Assembly (NCBI GenBank): GCA_029204225.1
Contig: CM055100.1
Coordinates: 31,386,149-31,450,148 of the forward strand
Source of the DNA: Diphasiastrum complanatum
Lineage: Eukaryota > Streptophyta > Lycopodiopsida > Lycopodiales > Lycopodiaceae
Length of the DNA: 64,000 bases
Direction of reading: 5' to 3'
Below, one piece after another: positions 1 to 13,015 of the stretch. The first letter of the stretch is position 1. Every line of letters begins with the position of its first letter. The notes beneath the pieces were generated by a model. It worked only from the letters and a program-made list of their open reading frames with translations. It was not told the origin of the DNA and searched no databases. The position numbers and the translations under genes are program-made.

Positions 1-191
1 TGTTCTAGACCTCCTCCATAATTTTCAGTTTTGCATGCATGTTGCATGTTACATGCATGTCACATGCATGTCTTGCATGTTTTAAGTCTCAAGGCAACTT
101 GTGGGCTTCGAAGATTCAAGATCCTACAAGCTTCCACTAAGTTTTTGTTTAATGTTGTGTTTTTACATGCTCTAGGCCATCCCGATTTGCA
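1..191 (+). repeat. 3' part of a 5' LTR (element begins before the window)
   Basis: This stretch repeats at 2131-2336 with small indels, ending both times in GATTTGCA. In this copy the end is followed by TG and then a primer-binding site, so it is the inner end of a 5' LTR whose first ~900 bp lie outside the window. The segment is rich in GCATG repeats, which vary in number between the two copies. Confidence 0.8.
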
Positions 192-193
192 TG

Positions 194-205
194 TGGTATC
201 AAAGC
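194..205 (+). promoter_or_regulatory. Primer-binding site (TGGTATCAAAGC)
   Basis: The 12-mer starts two bases after the LTR end and matches the plant initiator-Met-tRNA primer site seen elsewhere in the window (TGGTATCAGAGC) with one change. Reverse transcription of the element would start here. Confidence 0.75.
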
Positions 206-280
206 TTTGGCTCTATACTATTTTAGAAGTTTTTTTGCTTGTCAAATATTCTATTCTCATTGTGTCTCACTCTATTCATA

Positions 281-1067
281 CAGTTTATCTTGAGTCCTCC
301 TCAAACTATCATGCATGGGTGAGAGAGATTGAATTTCAATTAAGCTCTCATACAGATTGCTGGGAGATTGCAACCAAGTTAATGAACCAGTTCCAACTGC
401 TATAAATTCTGTTGAATGCAGTGCATGGAAAGCAGCAAATAGAAAAGCCATTTCCATCATAGGCTTATCACTCTCTTTGAAGCTAAGACTAGACTATCCT
501 AGCTTCAACAAAGCTTCAGATTTTATAGACCGAATTAGGCAAGATTTTGAGCATCCAGCACTTTTGCAGATATTGTTTATTGGACAGATGCCATTTATGG
601 GCACAGATGGTTAGGAGAAGATCCTGCTGCCGAGTACCTAAGATCATTAGAGAAAATGTTTCTTCACTTATCTTTGGCAGGTCAGCAGCATGCAATCCCG
701 GAAGAGAAGAAGTTGATTATTTTGCTAACAGTTCCTGAGCCCTTGCCGGTGTTGCATGTGGCAGCATCCGAAAGTGCTGATGTCCAAATGTTGGAGTGTT
801 TGCATCAACAATCATTTATGAAGGAGAGCAATCCTTCAGGGGGAGCTCTCGACATCAAATCTGAAGTTGAAATCTGAAGTTGAAGAAACCTTTGATGCAG
901 CTGAAGACTATTTCCTACAGAGGCCAAATCTACTCACCCAGGAGGAAGTGAATGCCTATTTTGATCTCATTATGAGGCAAATGGAGGAAAGACAAAGTTT
1001 ATCCACTTTTGCAGATCCAGATGAGTTGGAGGATGAAGACATCTTCAATCCGCATGGAGCTGCTTAA
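281..1067 (+). pseudogene. Degenerate copia-type gag, only coding content of a non-autonomous LTR element
   Basis: The internal region between PBS and 3' LTR is only about 1 kb. Three successive frames give a gag-like sequence: NYHAWVREIEFQL (frame of position 280), then CSAWKAANRKAISIIGLSL (from about 419), then, after a stop at 612, AAEYLRSLEKMFLHLSLAG (frame of 611). An acidic tail follows around 870-1067. The W-x-R-E-x-E-F and W-K-x-x-N-x-x-A patterns are those of copia gag (UBN2-type). No zinc knuckle, protease, integrase or reverse transcriptase is present, so the element would depend on another element's enzymes. At least two frameshifts mean it is no longer translatable as one protein. 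Confidence 0.55.
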
Positions 1068-1210
1068 ATAGTAGAGACAATCTCTACAACTCAAGGAGAT
1101 GCTAGGCTTTCTAGCATCAATCAATCCGAAGTACAAGTGCATGGTGAAGGTCCATTCCTTCCATAGGAATAGGATAAGTGTTGAAATTTTTGTGCAGCTT
1201 AAGAGGGAGC

Positions 1211-2336
1211 TGTTATCATTTGTAAGCATTCACAAAAATTCCCCTAGTTATTTTGTTCACCATGTATTATAAAAAGGAAAAAGAAATCAAAAATAGAAAA
1301 CATCAAAAAAGAGAGTCAAGGTAAATTCTTTTATTTGGAGACCCTTCTTGCAAGATGTGGCAACTCCTAGGTAGTAGAATTAATTTAATCTGCTAATGTC
1401 CAAACGTCCTAAGTTAGTTAAGTTAATTTGGGTCCAAACTCTTGACATGCAAGAGAGTTAATGGGTCCCAACATTTTTTATCTGACTAATTTTGTGGGTC
1501 TTAGAGACTCATGCATGGCTAGGAACTAGTTAACTACTATTCCTACCTAATACACTACATGCAAACAAAGAGAGAACTCCTACATGCCAATCGGCCTACT
1601 ACCATGCATTGTACCCTTGATTCTCAACCAAAAAACATAAAAAGCGCTCTCCTCTCCTCAAGCGCTGATCTTCTTGAGATCCTTGGTGGAGGAGAAATCG
1701 TGAGAGAGGGTGGAGAGCCCTCCCCTTCCCAACATCTTTCCTCTTGGTGATTCGGTAGTATTGTCTGCATCAATTCTTGTATTTTGCTTATGTTCTTTCC
1801 ATCAATTTTTATGCTTTCTTGCTGTCCTGAGTTTTAGATCCAATCAGCCATTCTAATTTTCTGATTTCTACATGTAGGCTGAAATCTACAGTTGCTCATA
1901 ACCTAATCAATACTTGATCAATCCTTGTCAGCTCACTTGCAGAATCTCTGTTATGATTAGAGGTTTCCATTGGGTGTATTCACATCAAATTCGGTGCTGA
2001 TTTGAAGGAGATCTAAACACATTTCCAAATCAGATCTGCGCCTATTTCCAAGGCTGATTTTTGATTTTTGATCTAGAAACTATTCTGACATCAGTTCTCA
2101 GTTCAGGTTGGATCTAAGATACTCCTAAGATGTTCTAGACCTCCTGCATAATTTTCAGTTTTGCATGAATGTTGCATGCTACATGCATGTCTTGCATGTT
2201 GATGCATGTTCAATGCATGTGACCTTTTAAGTCTCAAGGCAACTTGTGGGCTTCGAAGATCCAAGATCCTACAAGCTTCCGCTAAGTTCTTGTTTAGAGT
2301 TGTGTTTTTACATGCTCTAGGCCATCCCGATTTGCA
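1211..2336 (+). repeat. 3' LTR, about 1.13 kb
   Basis: It starts TGTTATC directly after a purine tract (AAGAGGGAGC, 1201-1210) and ends TTTGCA at 2336, where similarity to positions 1-191 stops. It is long relative to the ~1-kb internal region, as in LARD or gag-only (TR-GAG-like) elements. A short ORF inside (1559-1750) shows no recognisable product. Confidence 0.75.
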
Positions 2337-4099
<1,763 letters not shown>

Positions 4100-4243
4100 C
4101 TCCATAAGGTCTCCCATCCGCGCTGCTACATGGAGAGGGGTCCAACCTCGATCGTCTCTGATACTAAGCTCCTTGAATGGATCACGTCTCAACAAACAGC
4201 GTGGTAATCCCGATGGCACACGCTTTTGCACCTCCACTGTCAT
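4100..4243 (-). CDS. First coding exon of an ankyrin-repeat protein (PIA1/PIA2-like)
   Basis: An ATG at 4243-4241 opens 48 codons ending exactly at a consensus donor (GAG|GTATTG), intron phase 0. The peptide carries a basic LPRCLLRRDPFKELSIRD stretch followed by DDRGWTPLHVAARMGDLME. The latter is the canonical first helix pair of an ankyrin repeat (G-x-TPLHxAAxxGxxxxV). The combination of a basic N-terminus and D-D-R-G-W is how the small plant phytochrome-interacting ankyrin proteins begin, which suggests a small soluble adaptor, but that assignment rests on about 20 residues. The exon is shorter than the track threshold. Its context, with a promoter-like region upstream on the same strand, supports a genuine host gene. 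Downstream exons were not found, so function and completeness are open. Confidence 0.72.
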
Positions 4244-5090
4244 CTTGAGGATCTCTGTCTAATTTCTAAATGGCCTTTACTTTGATGGCAACTGTACACA
4301 AGGACGTGACTTGAACTTTTTTTATGCTGGAAATTACCCTGCAGGTAACCTCGCTAGTCAGAACTGCATGTCGATTATTTGAAAGACTGTTAACTTTCTC
4401 AGCATCCATAAATCACATCTTTACAAGGCAAAATACCTTGGGGCTCTTGAACGTGGCTTGTATGAACCCTAAGGAGACTTTTCCCCTTCTTCAGCTGTTC
4501 TTAAGAAAGTAAACTTTAATATTTACCTAACACAAAACGTCTCTTGACGACTTCAATTGGCTCACTAGGTTATATGAAGGCTGAACTAGAACAGGGCAAA
4601 CGAGATCTTTGAAATCTAGAACTTGCTGGCCTTCATATAAAAGTTACAATTATACTGAGTCTACATGCTGCTTCATTTGAATCGCCAGCATGAGATATAT
4701 GCACATTGCAGCGGTTTCACAAGCATAGAAACTAACAAGATGAAGTCCACAAAAAATAAAGCCAGAAGTTTATGGAAAAATATTCACTGAAATAGAAGGC
4801 GAAACAAAAGCAAAAAGTCCAGGTCCTGGGACGCACATAATATCAGTCTGGGTACAGGAAGGCGCTGCATAGAGGTAGTAAACAAACAGCTTCGCAGACC
4901 ACATAACGAACACGAAAAGCTAAATCTACACTTAATGATTTTCCAAACAAAACAAACTCAAACCACGAATCACAATATTCCTGGTGTAGCGAGCGAGATG
5001 ATTTCAGTGTTCGCGATTTAGAAGAAAGACGGCACAAACGAGAATGAAGGAAGGAACGAACAATAACAAACAAAGGAAACTTGCGAAACG
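4244..5090 (-). other. 5' UTR and probable leader intron of the ankyrin gene
   Basis: Sequence between the promoter-like region and the ATG. On the minus strand it begins with pyrimidine-rich leader sequence (TTTCCTTTGTTTGTTATTG) and ends with an acceptor-like GACAG just before the start codon (about 4257-4261), so a leader intron is plausible. The 125-codon open frame at 4843-5220 overlaps this leader and has no recognisable domain, so I treat it as chance. Confidence 0.4.
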
Positions 5091-5104
5091 CCCCTCCTTT
5101 GGCC

Positions 5105-5136
5105 AGGGGGGCTTTTAATGCACTGGGCCACACGTG
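5105..5136 (-). promoter_or_regulatory. Promoter-like region: G-box, TGGGCC site-II element, TATA-like ATTAAAAG
   Basis: On the minus strand the order is CACGTG (G-box, 5131-5136), TGGCCCAGT (a GGCCCA/TGGGCC site, about 5122-5130), then CATTAAAAG about 10 bases further on. These are spaced as in a compact plant promoter, upstream of the ankyrin exon. G-boxes bind bZIP and bHLH factors, including light-signalling PIFs. The transcription start itself is inferred to be near 5085. Confidence 0.45.
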
Positions 5137-5289
5137 CTTAACGTTTGGACTCGGCCCCAGCCCAGCCCCTGCCCGGACTGGCTGGGGTTTGGGAAAAGAA
5201 GTGAAAAAAAAACTCGCCAAATTTTTGCCAATTCAACTCAAGTGGCATCATTAAAAGACTTAGTGATGTATATGGGAAGGGCATTCCAT

Positions 5290-6059
5290 GGCAAGAGGCA
5301 CCAGAGGCCACCTCCCTATTGCAGAAGGTCCCAAGGCCCTGCGGGGTCTTTCCCGATGTAAAGCATTGGGCGGAAAATTAAAAGCTATTTTATTTTTTAG
5401 GTTTAGCATGTTTATTATTGATAAAAGTGCATCTTATAAATGTGCAAAGTATTTCCTTATTAAAAATACACAACAAATTTTTCTCGTGTATATAGAGACA
5501 TGTTATAAGAATACAAAAGTAAATCTTTCTATAGAGTCGACCTGAGCCGTGGGTAGTAGCATCATTCTGGACTAGATAATGTGTGTTTGGAGGCCCATCT
5601 TAGAGATATAAATGGCAAACTCTCTTGTTGACAGCAAAACAATGAAAGGACAAGCCATTGTTCCCTACAACATGTCAATAAATACACATTATTGAGCATA
5701 ATGTGTATCGCAAAAAGTTTATTCTAAAGTTTACGTGGGAGCTCACGATCATTGTTAGAGGACAAAATTTCTCAGTTCCATCTGTCAAGGTCTATTCAAA
5801 ATACTCCATTCATGAGGGCTCTTCATTTTCAAGATTCTATCCATGAGGGGTTTTTTTAATTTCAAAATCCATCCACGAGGGATGCTTATATCAATGGCTA
5901 AGAATCACCACCAATCATATTTGCAAGGAAAAATCGGGTCTCATATATCAGAATCACCACCAAGCGGAAGGTGCGTGTAAAAAAAGGTTTCGAAGGTGCC
6001 CGTACAAAAAATTTGCCCTTGCCCCCACAGATTACGTTCTGTGAGGCTGCTCCATTTCC
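5290..6059. other. No recognisable gene
   Basis: AT-rich sequence. Short open frames around 5134-5545 and 5941-6138 have no domain character. Confidence 0.5.
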
Positions 6060-7306
6060 TTTGTAAAAATGTTTTACGTAGGTAGGATTTTTGATGTTCT
6101 AGACATTCCATATATATGTAACATATTCGAGTTGACAAACATTATGTACAATGGAACACAAGGCTCTATATATCTTGTAGGTAGGATATTTGATATTTAA
6201 GCCTTCACCTACATGGGCATATTTTCCAACTCTTATCTTGCTCAACAACCACAAAGGGTGTATGCTAACTTATTCAAAAAAAATTATAAAACATTATGCA
6301 TTGAGAGGAGATTTTATACTGATCTTTTCAATGGGTACAAAACTCCAAGCGATTGAATCTAGTGGAAGGTCACTATTAAATTCTTTTCTAAACTTAATTA
6401 GTGGAGTGCTCATTATTGTAAAAAATTGATGGACTCGATATTTTGGATTTGGGCCACTAAAGAACCAATTTTTTCATAATCCAAACCGATCCATAATATT
6501 TCGTAGATTATATATTGTTTTCTCGTTTTCACAGTCCTAGAATCTTTTCCATTTTAAAATATCTAGGAGATCCCTTAATATTAGCATAATGCTTAGCCAT
6601 GTCTTGAGCACTACGAATACTCTCTGAGCTAATTGCACTTTTTTCTTTGCAGATTATGCAAGAAATCCACAACCTTCTAAATCTTAACAAATTGTATTCT
6701 CACATTAATCGAAGATCTGGACCGTACATAAGCATCAATGAACTATGACTATAGTGAAATGTTTTCTATTAGTATAAGCAAACTCTATCAATGAAAGGTA
6801 AGCTTGTAATGAGATTGTTTGTGAGAAACATGTGTCCTCAACATGTCCTTCACAATCTGAATAGTTCTTTCAGTCTCAATAGAACTAAAACTAAGAGAGG
6901 TCTCAAGTTTATGGAAAACTATAGACCAAAAGTGACCTATGAACTTCGAATCTCTATCATTAACGATATCTTGGTAGTTCATAAAACTTGAATAATTTTT
7001 TATCTAATATTTGGACTAAATCTGAAGCCTTTGTAGTTAACTTAACTAGAATGAATGTAGCTAGCTTAGTTAACCTATGCATAACCATCCTAACACAATG
7101 ATTTAATTAACAATTGGGATATCAGTTGTTTAATTAGCTTTTACAAAAACTGTATTCATGCATGAAATTTCTTTTGATCAAACTACTGTAACACTCAGTA
7201 CCATGTACCCGGACATGCAACCGATTCAATAAAGTATTTTCAACACTAAGAATGCACACTATTGCTTTATATACTGACATGCAATTAGAACATTACGGAA
7301 ACTTTG
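6060..7306. repeat. First copy of a ~1.25-kb tandem duplication
   Basis: The copy begins TTTGTAAAAATGTTTTACG and ends AGAACATTACGGAAACTTTG, where the second copy starts. Positions 6836-7306 match 7352-7820 almost base for base, and 6060-6106 match 7304-7350. Confidence 0.85.
6788..6982 (-). pseudogene. Gypsy integrase core fragment
   Basis: The minus-strand translation contains DIVNDRDSKFIGHFW and, later, TERTIQIVKDMLRTHVSHKQ. These correspond to the second catalytic Asp block (IVSDRDxxF) and the E-R-x-N block followed by L-E-D-M-L-R-x-Y-V of Ty3/gypsy integrases. The HPQTDGQ segment between them is degenerate. No other pol domain adjoins it, so it is a solitary relic. A second, equally broken copy lies at about 7352-7500 because of the tandem duplication. 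Confidence 0.7.
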
Positions 7307-7820
7307 TAAAAATGTTTTACGTAGGTAGGATATTTGATGTTCTAGACAGTCCCTCAACATGTCCTTCACAATCTGAATAGTTCTTTCAGTCTCAATAGAA
7401 CTAAAACTAAGAGAGGTCTCAAGTTTATGGAAAACTATACCAAAAGTGACCTATGAACGTCGAATCTCTATCATTAACGATATCTTGGCAGTTCATAAAA
7501 CTTGAATAATTTTTTATCTAATATTTGGGCTAAATCTGAAGCCTTTGTAGTTAACTTAACTAGAATGAATGTAGCTAGCTTAGTTAACCTATGCATAACC
7601 ATCCTAACACAATGATTTAATTAACAATTGGGAAATCAGCTGTTTAATTAGCTTTTACAAAAACTGTCTTCATGCATGAAATTTCTTTTGATCAAACTAC
7701 TGTAACACTAAGTACCATGTACCCGGACATGCAACTGATTCAATAAAGTATTTTCAACACTAAGAATGCACACTATTGCTTTATATACTGACATGCAATC
7801 AGAACATTACGAAAACTTTG
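7304..7820. repeat. Second copy of the tandem duplication, with a 729-bp internal deletion
   Basis: The first ~47 bases match 6060-6106, then the match jumps to 6836 and continues to 7306. The segment equivalent to 6107-6835 is missing. The few differences (for example a 2-bp loss in the integrase relic) indicate a fairly recent event. Confidence 0.85.
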
Positions 7821-8999
7821 CAAGTTTAGCACTAAAAAACTACCAAACTTTTGACGGCCATAACTTTTGTTACAAGACACCAAATTGGTTGCTGTAAAGC
7901 ACAATACAAAAGGAGAGTGGATTAGCAAGATGATTGCCATGTCACCCTACCACCTGGACTTCACTGTAATGGCCCAAAAGACCAGTAGGAGTGCGCACTT
8001 CCACAAGGAGATTTCACCAAAAAACCAACTCCAGTCCCACATTTACAAGCACTTTACTAAAGTTCATTAGAGAGGCTTAGAATATTGAAACAGGTCCAAC
8101 AAGCAAGCATAGGCTCATATCAACCAAAACTAGCTTCTATGGAGGGCACCATCAAGCAAAAGTTTGAGAGATCGTGCCTAAGCCTCCCACCACCAAATTG
8201 GGTGCATGAGAGCTTAAATAAAAGACAATACTACCTATCTTTCAGCTTGTATACAGGTTCAGAGCTTTTAGACCCACTATCAAGAGTTATATATTCTCAA
8301 AAATCATCAAAAATACAATAAACTTTGACTTTTTGAGGCCCTTAATGGCGACCGATTCCTAACAAACTTTGTAATGGCCCTTGGATAGCTTCATTACACA
8401 CCTCAACATGCATGCAAAGTTTTGCTCAAGAGTTTTGAGAAAAACTCCAAAAATAGTGAAAAAAAAAAAAAAAAAAACCACCAAAAAAACTTGCTTTTTG
8501 ACTTTTTTTCGACTTTGTCATCAAGATCTTGTGGATCTAATCCAAATGCAAGTGTAATTAGGCCTGATCTACTGTAATTTGGCTACATGCAAGAACAAAA
8601 AGTTCTGATTCAAATCAATATTGGTTCATATGGCTCGTTTCTAGCTCAAAATTGTCTAGTTTTGACCAAAAATCACTATCTAGATCCAATTTTGACCATA
8701 TCACCGGCATGAAATCATTAGATACTATCATAATGACTATAAAAGAACAAGTATAAACCTAAATAATGTTTAGAAACAATAGCTTTGATAAATTTAAAGC
8801 GTAGTAGCTCAAAAAAAGTAAAAAATCTCTTGATTTCCATCACTTCCTATGGAAAGAATTTGTACCAATGATCATTAGGCTGAAAGCAAACCAAAATCAG
8901 AGAAGCCACTTACTTGGAGGTCAATTCCACCACCAGGAAGTAAAAAACAAGGAGATCAAACCAAAAAGCAACTCCACCTTCTGATCGATCCAAAGCCAA
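7821..8999. other. No recognisable gene; poly-A tract
   Basis: AT-rich sequence with an A-run at about 8460-8478. Open frames at 7867-8070 and 8085-8321 show no domain. If the primer site at 9000-9011 is real, part of this would be the internal region of a decayed minus-strand LTR element. Confidence 0.45.
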
Positions 9000-9011
9000 G
9001 CTCTGATACCA
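9000..9011 (-). promoter_or_regulatory. Primer-binding site of a decayed minus-strand LTR element
   Basis: The minus strand reads TGGTATCAGAGC followed by TTGGCTTTGG, the usual context of a plant LTR-element primer site. The LTR would then lie to the right (perhaps to about 9351, where the minus strand reads TGTTCTAATTGG), but the expected CA end before the site is not seen. Confidence 0.4.
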
Positions 9012-9499
9012 CAGTAAGGATCGCCAAGTGAAGATCTCTCAAGATCTTATGCAATTAAAAGGACTACTATGGAGCGAAACCATCCAACCAACAAGAAATG
9101 GATAGTCAAATCCCTAACCGCTTCACTTCCGAGCCATGGTGACTGAATGGAAGAGAGGAGAGGATCTTGGCCTTGTAAAACATAAAACTAAATCAGGAGA
9201 TGGGCAAGTTCCTATAGCAGATATAGATCCCAAAAATTGAAGAATATTCTCTCTAGAATCCCCAAGACCAATCCAAAAGCATTTGACCTCCTATTCTGGC
9301 ACCAAAAGTTATCAATCACCATGCATTAGTTCCATAGGTCCAATTAGAACATTTGGGCCCTCACAAGGATATTAATCACATTACTGGCCTAGTCCGGAAT
9401 GATGTGGGCATAGCTAATAATCTCGTACATGGAGTACCGGATATCTATGTCAAGGACTATTCCGAATCATTCATACTAAACATGGACGTAACAATAAGT

Positions 9500-10200
9500 T
9501 TAGTGTACACAGATCACTAGCCTCTTAACTATTTTTATAATAAGCATGATCGGAGGGCTCACAAAGCTCAATGGACTGAGTTACTGCCAAACTTTGATCA
9601 CGAATACAATATATAAAAGATGACTCATCAAGTTTCAAATGTCTTTAGTCAAATCAGTGAGAAAATGAACTATCATTCGCCCATATTTCCACGGATTTAT
9701 AGATTTCGATCAAAGGATGGTATGAATATGATTCTCATTTTGGTTGAATATGGAAGATTGTCCACACTGGGATAGATGAGAACATAATTGACATGAACTC
9801 ACAATTAATAAGAAAGATAAAAAAATTGTGGAATGGTACACCATTCAAAATGGACATTGTTTCATAATGAAAAATGTACAAAGAGATGACAATTTGAATA
9901 AGAAAATTATATTTGAATGTCATGACACTCCCTATGTAGGTCATCTAGGTATACACATGACTTTGGACTTGGTTGGGAAATAGTTTTATTGTCCAAAACT
10001 GAAGCCATTTGTCGGGTCTTATGTGGTAAAATATATACCCTATCAACTAGCTAAAGGTAAATGCTTCAAGGCTAGTGATTTATTACATCCCTTAGATATC
10101 CCTAACAAGAGATGAGAAAATATATCTATGGATTTTATAGTTGGACTTTCCAAAATCGTAAAGAATTTTGATTTTTTGGATAAATCATTACATGTCATGT
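9500..10200 (+). pseudogene. Gypsy RNase H to integrase fragment
   Basis: A VYTDH-stop-PL motif near 9510 followed by RRAHKAQWTELLPNFDHEY is the RNase H connection of Ty3/gypsy pol. At about 9920-10150 another frame gives ECHDTPYVGHLGIHMTLDLV, then DLLHPLDIPNK and ISMDFIVGLSK. These correspond to the integrase zinc-binding H-x-G-H-x-G block and the first catalytic Asp (SMDF). Many stops and frame changes make it clearly dead. It has no LTRs nearby. Confidence 0.65.
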
Positions 10201-11710
10201 CTGATGCATGCCGAGTGTTTCGAAAATAGTTCGAAATGGGATGACAATTGTGAAACTGCCAAGTTAATGTGATAAATTGATTTTCATAGTCTTGGTCCAT
10301 ATCGAATTGATTTTGAAAATCACAGTTCCGTAAAATTTTAAAAGAAATGTGGACGTTTCTGTTTTTTTGTCGAAATTCATCGATTTTTTATCAAACAAAA
10401 ATAGCTTATAAAGTGAATGACTTTATTGAGATGAAATCAATCAGTTTTATAAGGTCACAATACTTTTCACTTTCGGTTGCTGATTTTTGGATCTGTCAAC
10501 TAAATAAAGCAATTTCTGGTGTTTTGTGATTAATAATGACTGAGAATAACGCAAGTCTTATTGGAACGGTTTCTATACCAATCTACATGTAGATTTGCCA
10601 ATAATTGAGTGCGACACTTAACTAATGAACAATCGAAACAGTCTGAATGACAAGTAGATAGAAATTCTACTAATTCAAATTTAGGCCTTTTCCTTGCTGA
10701 ATCTGAGGCTTTCAGCTTGAGGGAAGGAAGAAAGTAGAAGAAACCTAAGGGGTAGGTGATTGGTTGACCAATTGGGCCAGTTAAGTTAATCTACTTCGAA
10801 TTTCTGAAGTATGAGTGATTGTGAGAGTGAGTGCAATTGAAAGCTAGGATTTGGAATTATTTTTAATTGTCTCTGAGAATTGGGTTTCCTTTTTCCAGTA
10901 TTCATTTAAAATCAAAGATCCTAAGGGAAGAGGTTGATGACAGTTGGATAATAATCCAATTATGGAACCATTTCTGTGCTGTGTTTGGATTTGGTTTAAA
11001 TCCTTGAAATCTGGAAATAAAAAGTAGTTGGAATGTGTTCCATACATGAATCTTGTATTTTGGATTTCTTTTGTGGTATTATAGAGTGTTTCTTTATAAT
11101 GCATGAGACAATCGAGTACTTTAAACTTTTGGAATGTATGAAACTCTTCTTACTGATTCTGAAATGGATATCGAATATCTATTACAGTATTTCTTCGGTT
11201 GCATTGAGATTGTTAATGTACCTTTGATTTAATGAATACACTTGTCTCATTTCTACGGTCCTTGAACAATATATTTTGTCTATACTTGGGTCAATGCATA
11301 GTGGTATAGTTGCCAACTTAAAAAAATTTGTAACTTGTTCAATACTTAACGGAATCCAAAAAAGAATTATATGGCTAGAAAGCCCATTCAATGATCTATA
11401 AACCTACCTATTCAGATCGAATTACAAAGAATAGAAAGTTGGAAAAAAAATTGAATAAAAAATGACAGAAAACTAAAAAAACAGAAAATACAATCCCCAC
11501 TCATTTTTTGAACGTTTTTGGACATAACTCTCACAAATCACATCCATAATGCAAAGCTAACCCTAACATGCCAAAACCAAGATGCCTAAATGCAAGCTAA
11601 CCACCATACATGTATCATAAACATGCTGAAAATGAAAAATTGGCGTAGCTCCCCAATAACGGCTGGGTATTTCCTATTCACCTTCAATCCTAGATCCAAG
11701 CACATCAAGT
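10201..11710. other. No recognisable gene
   Basis: AT-rich. Open frames at 10043-10300, 10844-11104 and 11182-11391 are short and without domain features. Confidence 0.5.
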
Positions 11711-12841
11711 TGTTGGATTATTCTCCTTCTTATTAATCGACTAATCGGTTTTAATCTTCATCCATTGTTTATCCAGTTTTGCGGATTTTCTCGTGTTTTT
11801 ACACAGTCAGCAGAAATACACGAAGTTTGACAACAATGTTGTCTTTTTTCGCATTTTTCGCCTGTCAAGAATCTCGTGTAAAATCACAGTGTCGCATTTT
11901 TTGCATTTTAGCGACATTGTTGCCTGCCAGGAATTGCGAGCAAATACGCAGAGTCGCATTTTTCGCTTTTTCCAAAGTGCCTCGAATGTTAAGGAAATGA
12001 CTCTGGCAAAGTGTAGGGCAAATCTATATGAGATATTAAGGCACTGTCAGGTTTTTCGCATTTTTCGCAAAATCCCGACACTGTTGCTTTTTTGCGATAA
12101 TGTCACATGTGGCTGTTTTAGTTCATTTCTGCAGAAGTGACAATTTGGTTCAGTTATGCAGACAGACTGTTTACGACCAATCTCCACCGCTTATCAGTAA
12201 TCAATGACAAGGAACCGGATGGATGTCAGCGGATCACCAGCCAACTGGCGATCGCAATTGATGATCTATTTTTTTATTATAAATAGTTGTTCATATTCAT
12301 ACAGTTTGATTATTAGAGAATTATCAGAAAAAATATTTTGAATAGTTAGTTCTCTCTCTCGTGCTACTATTTATTAATATTGCGCTTAATTCAGACTTTT
12401 ATTTTAGCCGCTCAGAGACAGCATAGAGTACACAACTTATTGTACTCATTTACTTCTGTTACATTCTTATACTGAATCAATACTATCTTTTATTGCGTTC
12501 AGTTTCGTCTTATAATGTATGCATTTCTATAATTATTTGCGACTAATTTTTTGTCTAGCATTTCACGACAAATTATTTGTCTGATAATTCAATGCTTTGT
12601 TGTTTGGCTACGTAATCACTGTAGTACTGATGATTTCAAAGCTAGTTACAATAAGATCAAACATGATTTCTATCACTATTGTTTTGTTTAAAATTGATAG
12701 GCATAGTCATGCATTGTGAAAGAGGTATTCCGCCATGCACGAAAAGTTTTCTTTCTAGACACTCAAATTATTTTCATTCGTTTCTTTTCGAGTTCGTTTC
12801 TTATCGAGTTAGACCTATCTTCAGCACGCCTCTTTCCGACA
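11711..12841 (+). repeat. Probable 5' LTR of a truncated copia element
   Basis: The right end (CCGACA, 12836-12841) is fixed by the primer site that follows. The left end is inferred from the canonical TGTTGGA at 11711. Inside are several GCATTTTTCGC motifs and a TATA-like TTATAAATAG near 12278-12287. No matching 3' LTR was found, so the left boundary is uncertain. Confidence 0.55.
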
Positions 12842-12853
12842 TGGTATCAGAGC
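12842..12853 (+). promoter_or_regulatory. Primer-binding site (TGGTATCAGAGC)
   Basis: It directly follows the LTR end and is complementary to the 3' end of initiator Met-tRNA, the usual primer for plant copia elements. Confidence 0.8.
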
Positions 12854-13015
12854 ATTTTATTCCTATATCAGGGCAAAATCTCTAATAGTTGATATATTTT
12901 GCGATATCATACTCTTAAGTTCTTTTCAACCTTTCAGTATCAGAGAATTGATTTCCTATTGTTGGCATTACTGCATCTTAGCGTCGTCGATACAATCGAC
13001 AAACTAAGTTTCAGA

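Noticed and set aside
4843-5220. 125-codon minus-strand ORF upstream of the ankyrin exon
   Set aside because: Overlaps the promoter-like and leader sequence, has no domain, and ends in low-quality coding composition.
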